From assembly GCA_947178195.1 (NCBI GenBank), contig CAMWXM010000063.1, forward strand, positions 1 to 12,896: a DNA stretch of 12,896 nucleotides, written 5' to 3'. The notes under the pieces are model-generated. The model saw only the letters and a list, made by a program, of their open reading frames with translations. It did not search any database and had not been told where the DNA came from. The DNA comes from an uncultured Ruminococcus sp. Lineage in GTDB: Bacteria; Bacillota; Clostridia; Oscillospirales; Ruminococcaceae. Both the position numbers and the translations under genes were made by a program. This document shows positions 1-7,700 of this stretch, one piece after another. Positions within the stretch are counted from its first letter, which is position 1; every line of letters starts with the position of its first letter.

Positions 1-10
1 ATTATCCGTT

Positions 11-625
11 TTATCCAAATAAAACCGGATTTAAAAAATATGTAATTAAAGTATCCGCTATCGAAAACAACAATCCCAGTATAAGCAGAACGCCAAATTT
101 TACAGAATACAACCTTATATCCGGCGGCGTACTTTCCGCACCCTGCAAAAATGAATATTTTGCGATATTCCCCGAAAGTCTTATCGATTCTCTTGCTCCC
201 AGAATAACCAGAAATGCGCTTGAAGCGGCAAAGGGCAAAACTGTTAAAAGCACTGCAAAAAAACCCTTTGCTCCCAGAACCAGATAAACGAAAGCCGCCG
301 ATATTCCCGAAGCCGCTCCCCTGTAGATCAGCGTAAGCACCGCAAATGCTTGTCCGAAAGCAAACATTCCTGCAAAAAACTGCAAAATCAGTGCCCCATA
401 AAGAGGAATAATATCTCTCAGAAGCTGACCCAAAAAGGATAGCTTGTCCGACCTTTTAAACATATTATTTGTAAAAAACAGCCGGTTAAGCCATTGGATA
501 TTGTCCGTAGCCCCGACCATTATTGTACCGGCAATGATTCCCATAAGTATAAGAATCAGAAAAATGCCAAAGCTTATCCGTCTTTTCTGAGAATTTGTAA
601 ATCTTGTTCTGTCCGTAATTTTCAT
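11..625 (-). CDS. spoIIM: SpoIIM-like integral membrane protein (stage II sporulation protein M family)
   Basis: A 204-residue, very hydrophobic protein with about five predicted membrane spans: one near residues 15-36, three closely packed between about 70 and 150, and one near 175-195. The length and layout resemble SpoIIM: an N-terminal anchor, an extracellular stretch rich in polar residues, then a block with a positively charged YRG turn, a GAKGFF loop and an LP-containing span, and a C-terminal helix ending in NPVLF. SpoIIM works with SpoIID and SpoIIP in septal peptidoglycan remodelling during engulfment. The longest frame starts at 634, but AAAAGGA overlaps that start and lies 9 nt before the ATG at 625, so I prefer 625. 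It is separated from proC by 104 nt and may be transcribed independently. The assignment rests on topology and remembered family pattern. A more distant member of the same family without a sporulation role is possible. Confidence 0.65.
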   Translation of the reverse strand: MKITDRTRFTNSQKRRISFGIFLILILMGIIAGTIMVGATDNIQWLNRLFFTNNMFKRSDKLSFLGQLLRDIIPLYGALILQFFAGMFAFGQAFAVLTLIYRGAASGISAAFVYLVLGAKGFFAVLLTVLPFAASSAFLVILGARESIRLSGNIAKYSFLQGAESTPPDIRLYSVKFGVLLILGLLFSIADTLITYFLNPVLFG

Positions 626-646
626 AAACATCATTCCTTTTATTCT

Positions 647-668
647 GGCAAAAGCCTTTTTAAAAAGG
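647..668. repeat. Overlapping short inverted repeats upstream of spoIIM-like gene
   Basis: Positions 655-668 form a perfect 14-nt palindrome (CCTTTTTAAAAAGG), and 647-656 form GGC-AAAA-GCC on the plus strand. They lie in the AT-rich 104-nt gap between proC and the spoIIM-like gene. The rest of the gap is A/T runs, with no clear sigma-A promoter. Neither repeat makes a convincing minus-strand terminator. They are certainly present, but their function is unknown and may be none. Confidence 0.4.
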
Positions 669-738
669 ATATGCTTAAAAAAAATTTTTTATTCTTTTAT
701 TTTTAGAAACACTTCATAATTTTTATGTGGTATAGCCT

Positions 739-1542
739 TTATTTTGATAACTCATAGGCTCTTTTAGTGCACGCTTCACAGGCATTATCAACAGTTTCAG
801 TAAGCTTGCCCTTGTAGAGCATATCAAGTCCTGCAAGAGTAGTACCTCCCGGAGAAGAAACCATTTTAATAAGCTCGTCTATTGAATAACCCGAATCGGT
901 TATCATTTTTGCCGAACCGATAAGCGCCTGAGCGAACAATTCCTTTGAAACTTCTTCCCCAAGACCTGCCTTGACACCATAATCAATAAATCCCTTTGCA
1001 TAAAGATAAATAAATGCCGGACTGCTGCTGTTTACCGCAATTACTTCCTTCATTTTATTTTCTGGGATCACAAACGCCCTGCCGCATTCGTTAAATACAC
1101 TGTAAACAAAGTCGAATTTATCTTTGGGAACATTTTCACTTTTACCAATAGCCGTTGCTCCCTCGCCCAGAAGAAGCGGCGTATTAGGCATAACAAGTAT
1201 AACCTTTATGTCGTCGTTTTCAAGGGTACTTCTTATATAATCGGCCGTGATTCCTGCTGCAATAGAAACAAAAACAGTTTCCGTTCTTGCATGCTCCTTA
1301 AAGGATAAAAGAACCTCTTCAAACATCTGCGGCTTTACCGCAAGAAAAACAATATCGCATTTATCGCATATTTCGTTTGCGTCAGCGCATTTTTTTACGC
1401 CGAACTCACAAAGCTTATCCGTTTTTTCAGTATCCATGTCAAAAGCAAATATTTCAACCTCAGCGTTCATATTGCTCTTTGCAATACCCTTCATTATTGC
1501 GCCGCCCATATTGCCTGCGCCTATAAAGCCTATTTTATTCAT
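739..1542 (-). CDS. proC: Pyrroline-5-carboxylate reductase
   Basis: This cytoplasmic enzyme carries out the last step of proline synthesis, NAD(P)H-dependent reduction of pyrroline-5-carboxylate to proline. The 267 residues match the usual length. The N-terminal Rossmann fold begins with the dinucleotide motif GFIGAGNMGG (residues 5-14), followed by the AVKPQ strand near 68-72 and MPNTP at 118-122. The C-terminal dimerisation and substrate domain contains SSSPAF (172-177), where many homologues have GSGPAY, and the family signature SPGGTT at 230-235. The start codon overlaps the folC stop in an ATGA arrangement (4 bases), so translation is probably coupled to folC. It is therefore the third gene behind the THF riboswitch. 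No other proline gene (proA or proB) is in the window. Confidence 0.95.
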   Translation of the reverse strand: MNKIGFIGAGNMGGAIMKGIAKSNMNAEVEIFAFDMDTEKTDKLCEFGVKKCADANEICDKCDIVFLAVKPQMFEEVLLSFKEHARTETVFVSIAAGITADYIRSTLENDDIKVILVMPNTPLLLGEGATAIGKSENVPKDKFDFVYSVFNECGRAFVIPENKMKEVIAVNSSSPAFIYLYAKGFIDYGVKAGLGEEVSKELFAQALIGSAKMITDSGYSIDELIKMVSSPGGTTLAGLDMLYKGKLTETVDNACEACTKRAYELSK

Positions 1543-2831
1543 TTAACTTTATTTCCTTTCAAAATTGCCGTAAATTTATCATACATGTAAAGCGAGCCCA
1601 AAACCGCAAGAGGAAGCTTTTTCTTTTCAGCGTATTCAAGAGCTTTCGACGCTCCATGTGAAAAGTCATGGTAAAACTCTGAATTTATCCCCGACTGCCT
1701 AAAATATTCACATAATATCTTGCTGTCAAGAGCTCTGGGATTATCGGGAGTGACCGTAAAAATAATTTCCGCCGTACTTTTAAGCATATCGCCGTAAAGC
1801 GAATATTCCTTATCAGCCATGATACCCATAAGAATTACTATCGGCTTACCGCCAAAATAATATTTTATGCTTTCAACTGCAGCAGCCATTCCGTCAGGAT
1901 TATGAGCGCCGTCAAATATAACCATCGGTTCACGGCATAAAACCTCAAATCTCCCCTGCCATACACAGCTTTTCAATCCGTCATAGACAGCGCTGCGGCT
2001 TATTTCAAATCCTTTTTCCCTGAGTATTTCAACTGCCGTAATGACGTTTGCACCATTAAGAATCTGATATTTTCCCAGAAGCGGCATTTTAAGTCCGCTG
2101 TAATCTCCATAGGAAAATGTTGTCCCGTCAAGGGTAAAACTCTCCCCTGAAAGCTTCTGAAAATCAGTAACATAAAGCTTCGAGGACATTTCCGAAGCCC
2201 TATTTCTGATAACCTCAAAAGCCTCATTTTTCTCGCCGCCGTAAAGCACGGCACAGCCTCTTTTTATTATACCCGCTTTATGAGCTGCGATCTGAGAAAC
2301 AGCATTTCCCAGAATATGACAGTGATCCTTTCTCACATTTGTAATTACCGAAAGCACCGGCGAAGATATAACGTTAGTGGAATCGCCGTCTCCTCCCAAT
2401 CCGCATTCTATAATACACAAATCACATTTACACTGAAAAAACATGAGAAACGCCGCCGCTGTCAGCAATTCAAATTCCGTAGGACTCTCCTGCTCGCTGT
2501 CCATTTCTTCCGCTTTTTCAATGACCTTTACCATAACGGAAGTAAAAATTTCTTCTGACACCTTACTACCGCCGATTTGAAAAGAATCTGCCGCCGATGT
2601 CAAAGCTGGCGAAGAAAAATATCCCGTACAGTATCCGGCATAATTTAAAATTGAGGATAGGATCGCTGAAAAAGAGCCCTTTCCGTTTGTGCCGGAAACA
2701 TGAATGATTTTAAGCTTTTCCTGTGGGTTGCCAAGCATTTCAAGAAGATGCTTTATTCTTTCAAGTCCTAATATACTGCCTCTTGAGGAAGCTTGTTTTA
2801 AATATAAATTTACCCTTTCAGCACCTGTCAT
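1539..2831 (-). CDS. folC: Folylpolyglutamate synthase / dihydrofolate synthase
   Basis: This ATP-dependent ligase adds glutamates to folates, which keeps them in the cell, and in bifunctional members also makes dihydrofolate from dihydropteroate. The 430 residues are typical. Mur-ligase-like features run in order: RIKHLLEMLGNPQ (about 25-37), the P-loop SGTNGKGS at 46-53, ECGLGGDGDSTN near 142-153, the DH pair at 169-170, the HKAGII lysine at 185 that is carbamylated in this superfamily, QGRFEVL near 292-298, DGAHNPDG at 307-314 and MADKEYS at 338-344. All motifs expected for an active enzyme are present. From sequence alone I cannot say whether it has dihydrofolate synthase activity as well. 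It overlaps folT by 4 bases upstream and proC by 4 bases downstream, giving a tightly coupled folate uptake and retention unit. Confidence 0.95.
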   Translation of the reverse strand: MTGAERVNLYLKQASSRGSILGLERIKHLLEMLGNPQEKLKIIHVSGTNGKGSFSAILSSILNYAGYCTGYFSSPALTSAADSFQIGGSKVSEEIFTSVMVKVIEKAEEMDSEQESPTEFELLTAAAFLMFFQCKCDLCIIECGLGGDGDSTNVISSPVLSVITNVRKDHCHILGNAVSQIAAHKAGIIKRGCAVLYGGEKNEAFEVIRNRASEMSSKLYVTDFQKLSGESFTLDGTTFSYGDYSGLKMPLLGKYQILNGANVITAVEILREKGFEISRSAVYDGLKSCVWQGRFEVLCREPMVIFDGAHNPDGMAAAVESIKYYFGGKPIVILMGIMADKEYSLYGDMLKSTAEIIFTVTPDNPRALDSKILCEYFRQSGINSEFYHDFSHGASKALEYAEKKKLPLAVLGSLYMYDKFTAILKGNKVK

Positions 2832-3388
2832 CTTCTTCTCACCTTATCCAGCTGACTACTGAATGCTTTATTTTTCATAAGCCTGTAAATAATATAAAAT
2901 TCAACAAACCCAATTATGATATATGTAGGTATTCTCAGAAATATTGATTCGATTGGATAGGCGAAATATACATAAAGTCCCACAGATTTAATAATGACCG
3001 AACCTATAAGATGCGCCAGACCCACAGATAATACAGTCCTCGGCAGCATTTTATTTTTAAATGTATATTCCGACACTATTCCTGCCACAAGACCTATCAT
3101 TGCTGCCCCCAGAGTTATCAGAGGGTTTATGGCGTATCCGTAAAGTATACAGCCTACAATATCAGCCATAGCGCCCGTAACAAGTCCTATTGCCGGTCCA
3201 AACATAATTCCTGCCATTAAAACCGTAAGATTTTCAAAGCTAAGTCTTATGGGTCCCATGGTTATAGACAAAAATTTCCCCAGCACAATACTCATGGCAA
3301 TAAACAAAGCGGTAATGACCAATACCCTTATATTGCCAAACATTTTCAAATCGGACGCTATGGTTTTACTTTTGTTTTTTGTAAACAT
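2828..3388 (-). CDS. folT: Folate-specific ECF transporter S component FolT
   Basis: A 186-residue integral membrane protein with about six hydrophobic segments. It is the substrate-binding subunit of an energy-coupling-factor importer for folates and needs the shared EcfA, EcfA' and EcfT module, which is not in this window. The stretches ALFIAMSIVLGKF, GPIRLSFENLTVLMAGIMFGP and GAMADIVGC are typical of the FolT/ECF S-component family. Two independent contexts support folate as substrate: the THF riboswitch directly upstream and the overlapping folC downstream. The longest frame begins with GTG at 3412, but a GGAGG at 3400-3396 lies inside it, 7 nt before the ATG at 3388, so the ATG is the likely start. 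Its ribosome binding site is contained in a predicted 16-bp sequestering helix, so translation should be the regulated step. Confidence 0.9.
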   Translation of the reverse strand: MFTKNKSKTIASDLKMFGNIRVLVITALFIAMSIVLGKFLSITMGPIRLSFENLTVLMAGIMFGPAIGLVTGAMADIVGCILYGYAINPLITLGAAMIGLVAGIVSEYTFKNKMLPRTVLSVGLAHLIGSVIIKSVGLYVYFAYPIESIFLRIPTYIIIGFVEFYIIYRLMKNKAFSSQLDKVRRR

Positions 3389-3463
3389 AAAAATACCTCC
3401 ATTTTTCTTCACACTTATTATGACTCGAAAAACAAAGGTATTATTTTTTTGTCATATTAAGCG
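3389..3463 (-). promoter_or_regulatory. Expression platform of the THF riboswitch: RBS-sequestering hairpin and competing helix
   Basis: On the minus-strand RNA, bases 3442-3427 can pair with 3407-3392 in 16 consecutive pairs, three of them G-U wobbles, with a 19-nt loop. The second strand contains the folT GGAGG, so this helix should block ribosome binding. A second helix pairs 3463-3451 with 3412-3424 (12 of 13 positions, one G-U, one mismatch). It uses the loop of the first hairpin and the 3' strand of aptamer helix P1. The two states exclude each other: P1 formed with ligand frees the loop and lets the RBS be hidden, while P1 open without ligand keeps the RBS accessible. The base pairing is seen directly, and the switching order is inferred. 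No U-tract follows, so transcription termination is unlikely. Confidence 0.75.
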
Positions 3464-3596
3464 GGATGCGGAAACTGCACCGCAAGTCAATGACTTTTCG
3501 TTCAGACAGCAACTCCCCGTCTGTCTGACACTGGCATACCATTCCCTGATAAATTTTTCATGGAATAGGTACAACGCACAATTTCCTACTCTTTAA
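3457..3596 (-). promoter_or_regulatory. Tetrahydrofolate (THF) riboswitch aptamer
   Basis: The leader RNA of folT carries the conserved THF pieces in order: AGAGUAG followed by GUGCGUU at the 5' end, then a stem with a G-rich loop, the ACGAA segment, a small hairpin, GCGGUG, and the 3' end GCAUCCCGCUU. P1 pairs 3596-3591 with 3461-3457 (one bulged A). P2 pairs 3586-3579 with 3477-3470. A stem pairs 3528-3521 with 3509-3502, and a five-pair hairpin with a 3-nt loop sits at 3496-3484. An additional stem, AUUCC with GGAAU flanked by ACC and GGU, is present near 3570-3538. The location before folT-folC is the classic one. Ligand binding normally lowers expression. I have not run a covariance model. 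Confidence 0.88.
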
Positions 3597-3648
3597 TGAT
3601 GAATGATTGATTTAAATTAATATTTAAAAAATAAAAATTAATTTACAA
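3597..3648 (-). other. AT-rich spacer between pfkA and the folT leader, no clear terminator
   Basis: The spacer is almost entirely A and T and includes the palindromic stretch TTAAATATTAATTTAA. I see no GC-containing stem followed by a U-run that would end pfkA transcription. A candidate promoter for the riboswitch (TTGTAA at 3648-3643 with an AAATAT about 17 nt on) is weak. Either a poorly conserved promoter lies here, or pfkA transcription reads into the folT leader. Confidence 0.45.
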
Positions 3649-4611
3649 TTAAAATGCTATTTCTCCTGCAATGTGATAAAGCTCTTCTTCAAAAGGCTTT
3701 TTCATTGCCAGAGCCTCCTGAATATCAAAATCAACTATTTTGCTTTGCTGCATGCCCACAACTCGATTACCGATACCCTGAGAAAGCAGCTCAACCGCAT
3801 AATAACCCATCTGACTTGCAACAACTCTGTCTCTTACCGTTGGAGAACCACCTCTCTGAACATGACCAAGAATAGTTGTTCTGGATTCAATGCCGGTCTT
3901 ATCCTGAATCGTTCTTGCGATTTCCTCCGCATGGCCTACGCCCTCGGAAACAACGATAATAAAATGCTGTTTTCCTGTTTTCTTTGATTCAAGCATTTTC
4001 TTTGCCACTTCGTTAAGGTCGTAAGGTATCTCGGTGGTGATAACATATGTTGCTCCGCATGCGATACCTGCGTTAAGAGCAATATATCCTGCTCCCCTTC
4101 CCATAACCTCTACAACGCTGCATCTATCGTGTGACTGAGTAGTATCTCTGAGCTTATCTACCATTTCGATTACTGTATTCATAGCAGTATCATAACCGAT
4201 AGTATATTCGGTACATGCAATATCGTTGTCTATCGTTCCGGGAAGACCTACACAGAGTATGCCCTTTGCTGACAAATCGCCTGCACCTCTGAATGAGCCG
4301 TCGCCGCCGATAACCACAATGCCTTCAAGACCAAGCTTTTCACACATTTCCTTTGCCTTATCGACGCCTTCTTCGGTTCTGAATTCATGACATCTTGCCG
4401 TATAAAGCATTGTTCCGCCTCTCTGAATAATATCAGAAACGCTTCTTTCCTTCATTTCAAATATATCGCCGTTGATAAGACCGTTATAGCCTCTGCGGAT
4501 GCCGTATACCTGCATACCTTTTCTTATAGCCGCTCTCGTTACCGCTCTTACAGCGGCATTCATACCCGGAGCATCGCCACCGCTTGTTAATATACCTATT
4601 TTTTTTATCAT
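3649..4611 (-). CDS. pfkA: ATP-dependent 6-phosphofructokinase
   Basis: This is the committed step of glycolysis, fructose-6-phosphate plus ATP to fructose-1,6-bisphosphate, in the cytoplasm as an allosteric tetramer. The 320 residues match bacterial PfkA. Motifs are ILTSGGDAPGMN (7-18), GGDGSFRGA (102-110), PGTIDND (124-130) with catalytic Asp128, MGRGAG (170-175) and TTEIPY (193-198). The glycine after GGD (GGDGS rather than GGDDS) indicates ATP rather than pyrophosphate as donor. Arg22 and Arg26 match the effector-site arginines of allosteric enzymes. An open frame continues upstream to 4674, but AGGAG at 4624-4620 is 8 nt before the ATG at 4611, and MIKKIGIL is the normal N-terminus. It has its own promoter, although in many clostridia it follows dnaE as here. 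Confidence 0.97.
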   Translation of the reverse strand: MIKKIGILTSGGDAPGMNAAVRAVTRAAIRKGMQVYGIRRGYNGLINGDIFEMKERSVSDIIQRGGTMLYTARCHEFRTEEGVDKAKEMCEKLGLEGIVVIGGDGSFRGAGDLSAKGILCVGLPGTIDNDIACTEYTIGYDTAMNTVIEMVDKLRDTTQSHDRCSVVEVMGRGAGYIALNAGIACGATYVITTEIPYDLNEVAKKMLESKKTGKQHFIIVVSEGVGHAEEIARTIQDKTGIESRTTILGHVQRGGSPTVRDRVVASQMGYYAVELLSQGIGNRVVGMQQSKIVDFDIQEALAMKKPFEEELYHIAGEIAF

Positions 4612-4676
4612 CGTTATAACTCCTATCCGCCCCGAAAGGCATATCAGAATATGCGTTTTACGCAAATTATACACTA
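4612..4676 (-). promoter_or_regulatory. pfkA 5' leader with overlapping hairpins and RBS
   Basis: If transcription starts about 7 nt past the -10 box, the leader is roughly 65 nt. It contains TGCGT-AAA-ACGCA (4664-4652), GCATAT-TCTG-ATATGC (4654-4639) and GCCU-UUCG-GGGC (4640-4629, UUCG-type tetraloop). The first two share bases and cannot form together. The last lies just upstream of the AGGAG at 4624-4620. The structures are seen in the sequence. A regulatory role is not established. Confidence 0.4.
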
Positions 4677-4682
4677 TAATAT

Positions 4683-4710
4683 ATTTTACTACATTTCAGA
4701 TTTTTGTCAA
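4683..4710 (-). promoter_or_regulatory. Sigma-A-type promoter of pfkA
   Basis: A perfect -35 box TTGACA (4710-4705) is followed after 16 nt by TAAAAT (4688-4683), one mismatch from the -10 consensus. A TATAAT closer to the gene lacks a good -35 partner. The promoter lies 72 nt upstream of the pfkA ATG, in the 134-nt gap after dnaE. Confidence 0.7.
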
Positions 4711-4727
4711 GCCTTTTCAGACAAAAA
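4701..4727. repeat. 8-bp inverted repeat overlapping the pfkA -35 box
   Basis: The arms TTTTTGTC (4701-4708) and GACAAAAA (4720-4727) are perfect complements around an 11-nt centre, and one arm contains most of the TTGACA box. It could be an operator for a dimeric regulator or a weak stem at the end of the dnaE transcript. No U-run follows on the minus strand, so a strong intrinsic terminator is unlikely. Confidence 0.45.
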
Positions 4728-4745
4728 GCCAAAAACTTTTTGTAT

Positions 4746-7700
4746 TTAATCAATAAAACCCGCTTCCGACTGGGTCAAAAGGGTCATAAGCTCGTTATAG
4801 AACTGGTCGTTTACTAAAACTCCGCTGATATTTTTAGGCTTTAAAAATTTTTTCATATCAGTAAGATACAGACATACCTGACGCTCTCCCGGATATTTTT
4901 TCAATGTTTCTGAGATATGGGATATTATTTCCCTGTCCTTGCTGCTCACCTTGATGCACAAACGCTTTTTTTCAATAATTTTTTTCAATTCTTCCTCATC
5001 AAAAATCGTTTCCGCAATAAAGGAATCGTTATATCTGGCTTTTGAAGAAACCTTACCGGAAATAAAAAGTATATTTCCATATTCCATTTTTTTCTCATAC
5101 TTAGCAAAGGTATCAGGAAAAACAGTACATTCAGCGCAGCCTGAAGTGTCCTGAACACTTAAAAATCCCATTTTTCTTCCGTCCGACGTATACCTCACAG
5201 ACATATCGTCCATAACTCCGCACATAAAAAGCTCTGTTTTATCAGCATAGCTGCGACCCTTCAGATTTTCCGTTATCGTTCTTGTCTCAGGAACTCGCAT
5301 AAGCCGCAGCTGCGATCTATATGGGTCTATAGGGTGTCCGGAAATATACATTCCCGTTGCAAATTTTTCAAAGCATAAAAGGTCGGTATACGAATATTCC
5401 TCCGCAGGCTTCAGCTGCTCAAATATGCTATTGGAAACATTATTATCTGAAAAAAGCCCCATCTGACCATCTATATTTGATCGATACATTTCTTCTGCGT
5501 TTTCCATAATGGCAGGATAATTTAAAACAGCCTGCCGCCTGTTTGCTCCCAATCCGTCAAAAGCTCCTGACTTTATAAGATATTCCATGGCTGTCTTGCT
5601 GATGCTGCCTGACGCCATACGCATACAAAAATCCTGTAAATTAATAAATTTACCTTTTTTGCGTTCCTCGATTATCTCCCTGATAACACCTGAACCAAGT
5701 GTTTTTATAGCAAGCAATCCGTATCTTATGCCATCTTTTTCAACGGTAAATTCCTCAAAGCTTTTGTTTATATCCGGCCGCAAAACGGCGATATTATTAT
5801 TTCTGCATTCATCAACATATTCAATAAGCTTATCTGTATTTTCCAGTACGCTTGACATAAGAGCAGCCATATATTCTCTTATATAATGACATTTAAGATA
5901 TGCAGTCTGATATGCCAAATAAGCATATGCCGCTGCATGGGATTTGTTAAAAGCATAAGAAGCAAAGCCGCTCATCTCATCAAATATTTCATTGGCAATT
6001 TTTTCGCTTACTCCCATTTTAATCGCTCCCGGACAGGAAGAACCGCTCTCCGTCCCATTGTCGCCGTAAACGAAGCTTTTCCGCTCTTTTTCCATTACAT
6101 CATGCTTTTTCTTTGCCATTGCACGTCTTACAAGGTCGGCTCTTCCGTAGGAATATCCAGCAAGAGTACGGCATATTTCCATTACCTGCTCCTGATAGAC
6201 CATACAGCCGTAGGTGACGCTGAGAATGTTCTGCAAAAGAGGGTGCTTATATTTTATATTTTCAGAGTCATGCTTATTTTTAATATATTTCGGTATTGAT
6301 TCCGACGGTCCGGGACGGTACAGCGAAATAACCGCTATAAGATCCTCAAGATTTTCCGGCTTCAGCTGAGAAAGTACCCTTCTCATGCCAGCACTTTCAA
6401 ACTGAAATACCCCTGTTGTTTTTCCCTGTGACATCATTTCAAATGTATCCATATCATCATCGGGGATTTTATTTATGTCAAAATCAGGCTCATTTTCTTT
6501 GATTTTTTCCGAGCAATGCTTGATTATCGTCAGATTCCTGAGTCCGAGAAAATCCATTTTAAGAAGTCCGAGGCTTTCCAGAGCAGTCATGGTATACTGG
6601 GTCACAACAGCGTCTCCGCTTTTTTTGACCGGTACAAGATCCGTTACCGGAACACCGGAAATCACTACTCCTGCCGCATGTATAGTATCATTCCTCGGCA
6701 TGCCTTCGATTTTCATAGACATATCTATAAGTTTTTTTGCAGAGGGATTTGAAGAATACATTTCTTTTAATTCAGGATTTTTCTCTAACGCCTGATAAAT
6801 AGTTATATTAAGCTCCTTTGGTATCAGAGAGGAAATGTCGTTTCTGAATTTAACAGGCAATCCCAGTGTTCTCCCCGTATCCTTTATAGCCGCTCTTGCT
6901 TTAAGGGTATCAAAGGCGATTATCTGTGAAACTCTATCCGTACCGTATTTTCTCACCACATAATCTATTACCTTCTGGCGACCCTCTATGCAGAAATCTA
7001 TATCGAAATCGGGCATGCTTACTCTTTCTGGATTTAAAAATCTTTCAAAAAGAAGATTATATTTCATCGGGTCTATATCCGTAATACCAATACAATAGGC
7101 ACATATGCTGCCTGCTCCCGAACCTCTTCCCGGTCCAACGGGAACGTTATGTTCCTTAGCATATTTAACAAAATCCCAGACAATAAGATAATAATCCACA
7201 TATCCCATACTTGTTATAACGTCAAGCTCGTATTCCATGCGTTTTTTTGTCGATTCCTCCGCCGAACTGCCATAACGTTTTTCAAGTCCCTCAAAGCAAA
7301 GCCTTCTGAAATAGTCCTGGTTATCGTCAACACCTTTTATTTTAAATTCGGGAAGCCTTATTACGCCGAATTCAAATTCCACATTGCATCTTTCGGCAAT
7401 TTTCACCGTATTTTCCAAAGCACCCGGAATTTCACCAAAAATCTCTCCCATTTCATCTGCGCTTTTGAGATAAAATTCATTTGTGGGAAATTTAAGTGGA
7501 TTATCATCGTAAATCGTTTTTTTCATCTGAATGCACATCAGAAGATTCTGAATATCAGCATCATTTTTTTCTATATAATGAGCGTCGTTTGAAGCCACAA
7601 CTCCTGCTCCGATTTCATTTGCAATACGGCAAAGCTGTGGCAATATCATTTTCTGATCCCTTATTCCATGATCCTGAAGCTCAATAAAAAAATTATCCCT

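Noticed and set aside
625..738. A sporulation sigma-factor promoter before the spoIIM-like gene (CATATCCT near 670)
   Set aside because: No matching -35 element at the right distance could be found among the A/T runs.
3601..3648. Promoter for the folT leader (TTGTAA with AAATAT)
   Set aside because: The -10 box matches only about half of the consensus in a sequence that is nearly all A and T, so such matches are expected by chance.
4730..4742. CAAAAA-C-TTTTTG just after dnaE as an intrinsic terminator
   Set aside because: The one-base centre and absence of G-C pairs make a stable hairpin unlikely, and no U-run follows.
7149..7592. Plus-strand open frames of 100-160 codons, such as this one inside dnaE and that at 11215-11703 inside the PHP gene
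   Set aside because: They lie antisense to well-supported genes, have unnatural composition and no ribosome binding site, and are shadows of the coding strand.
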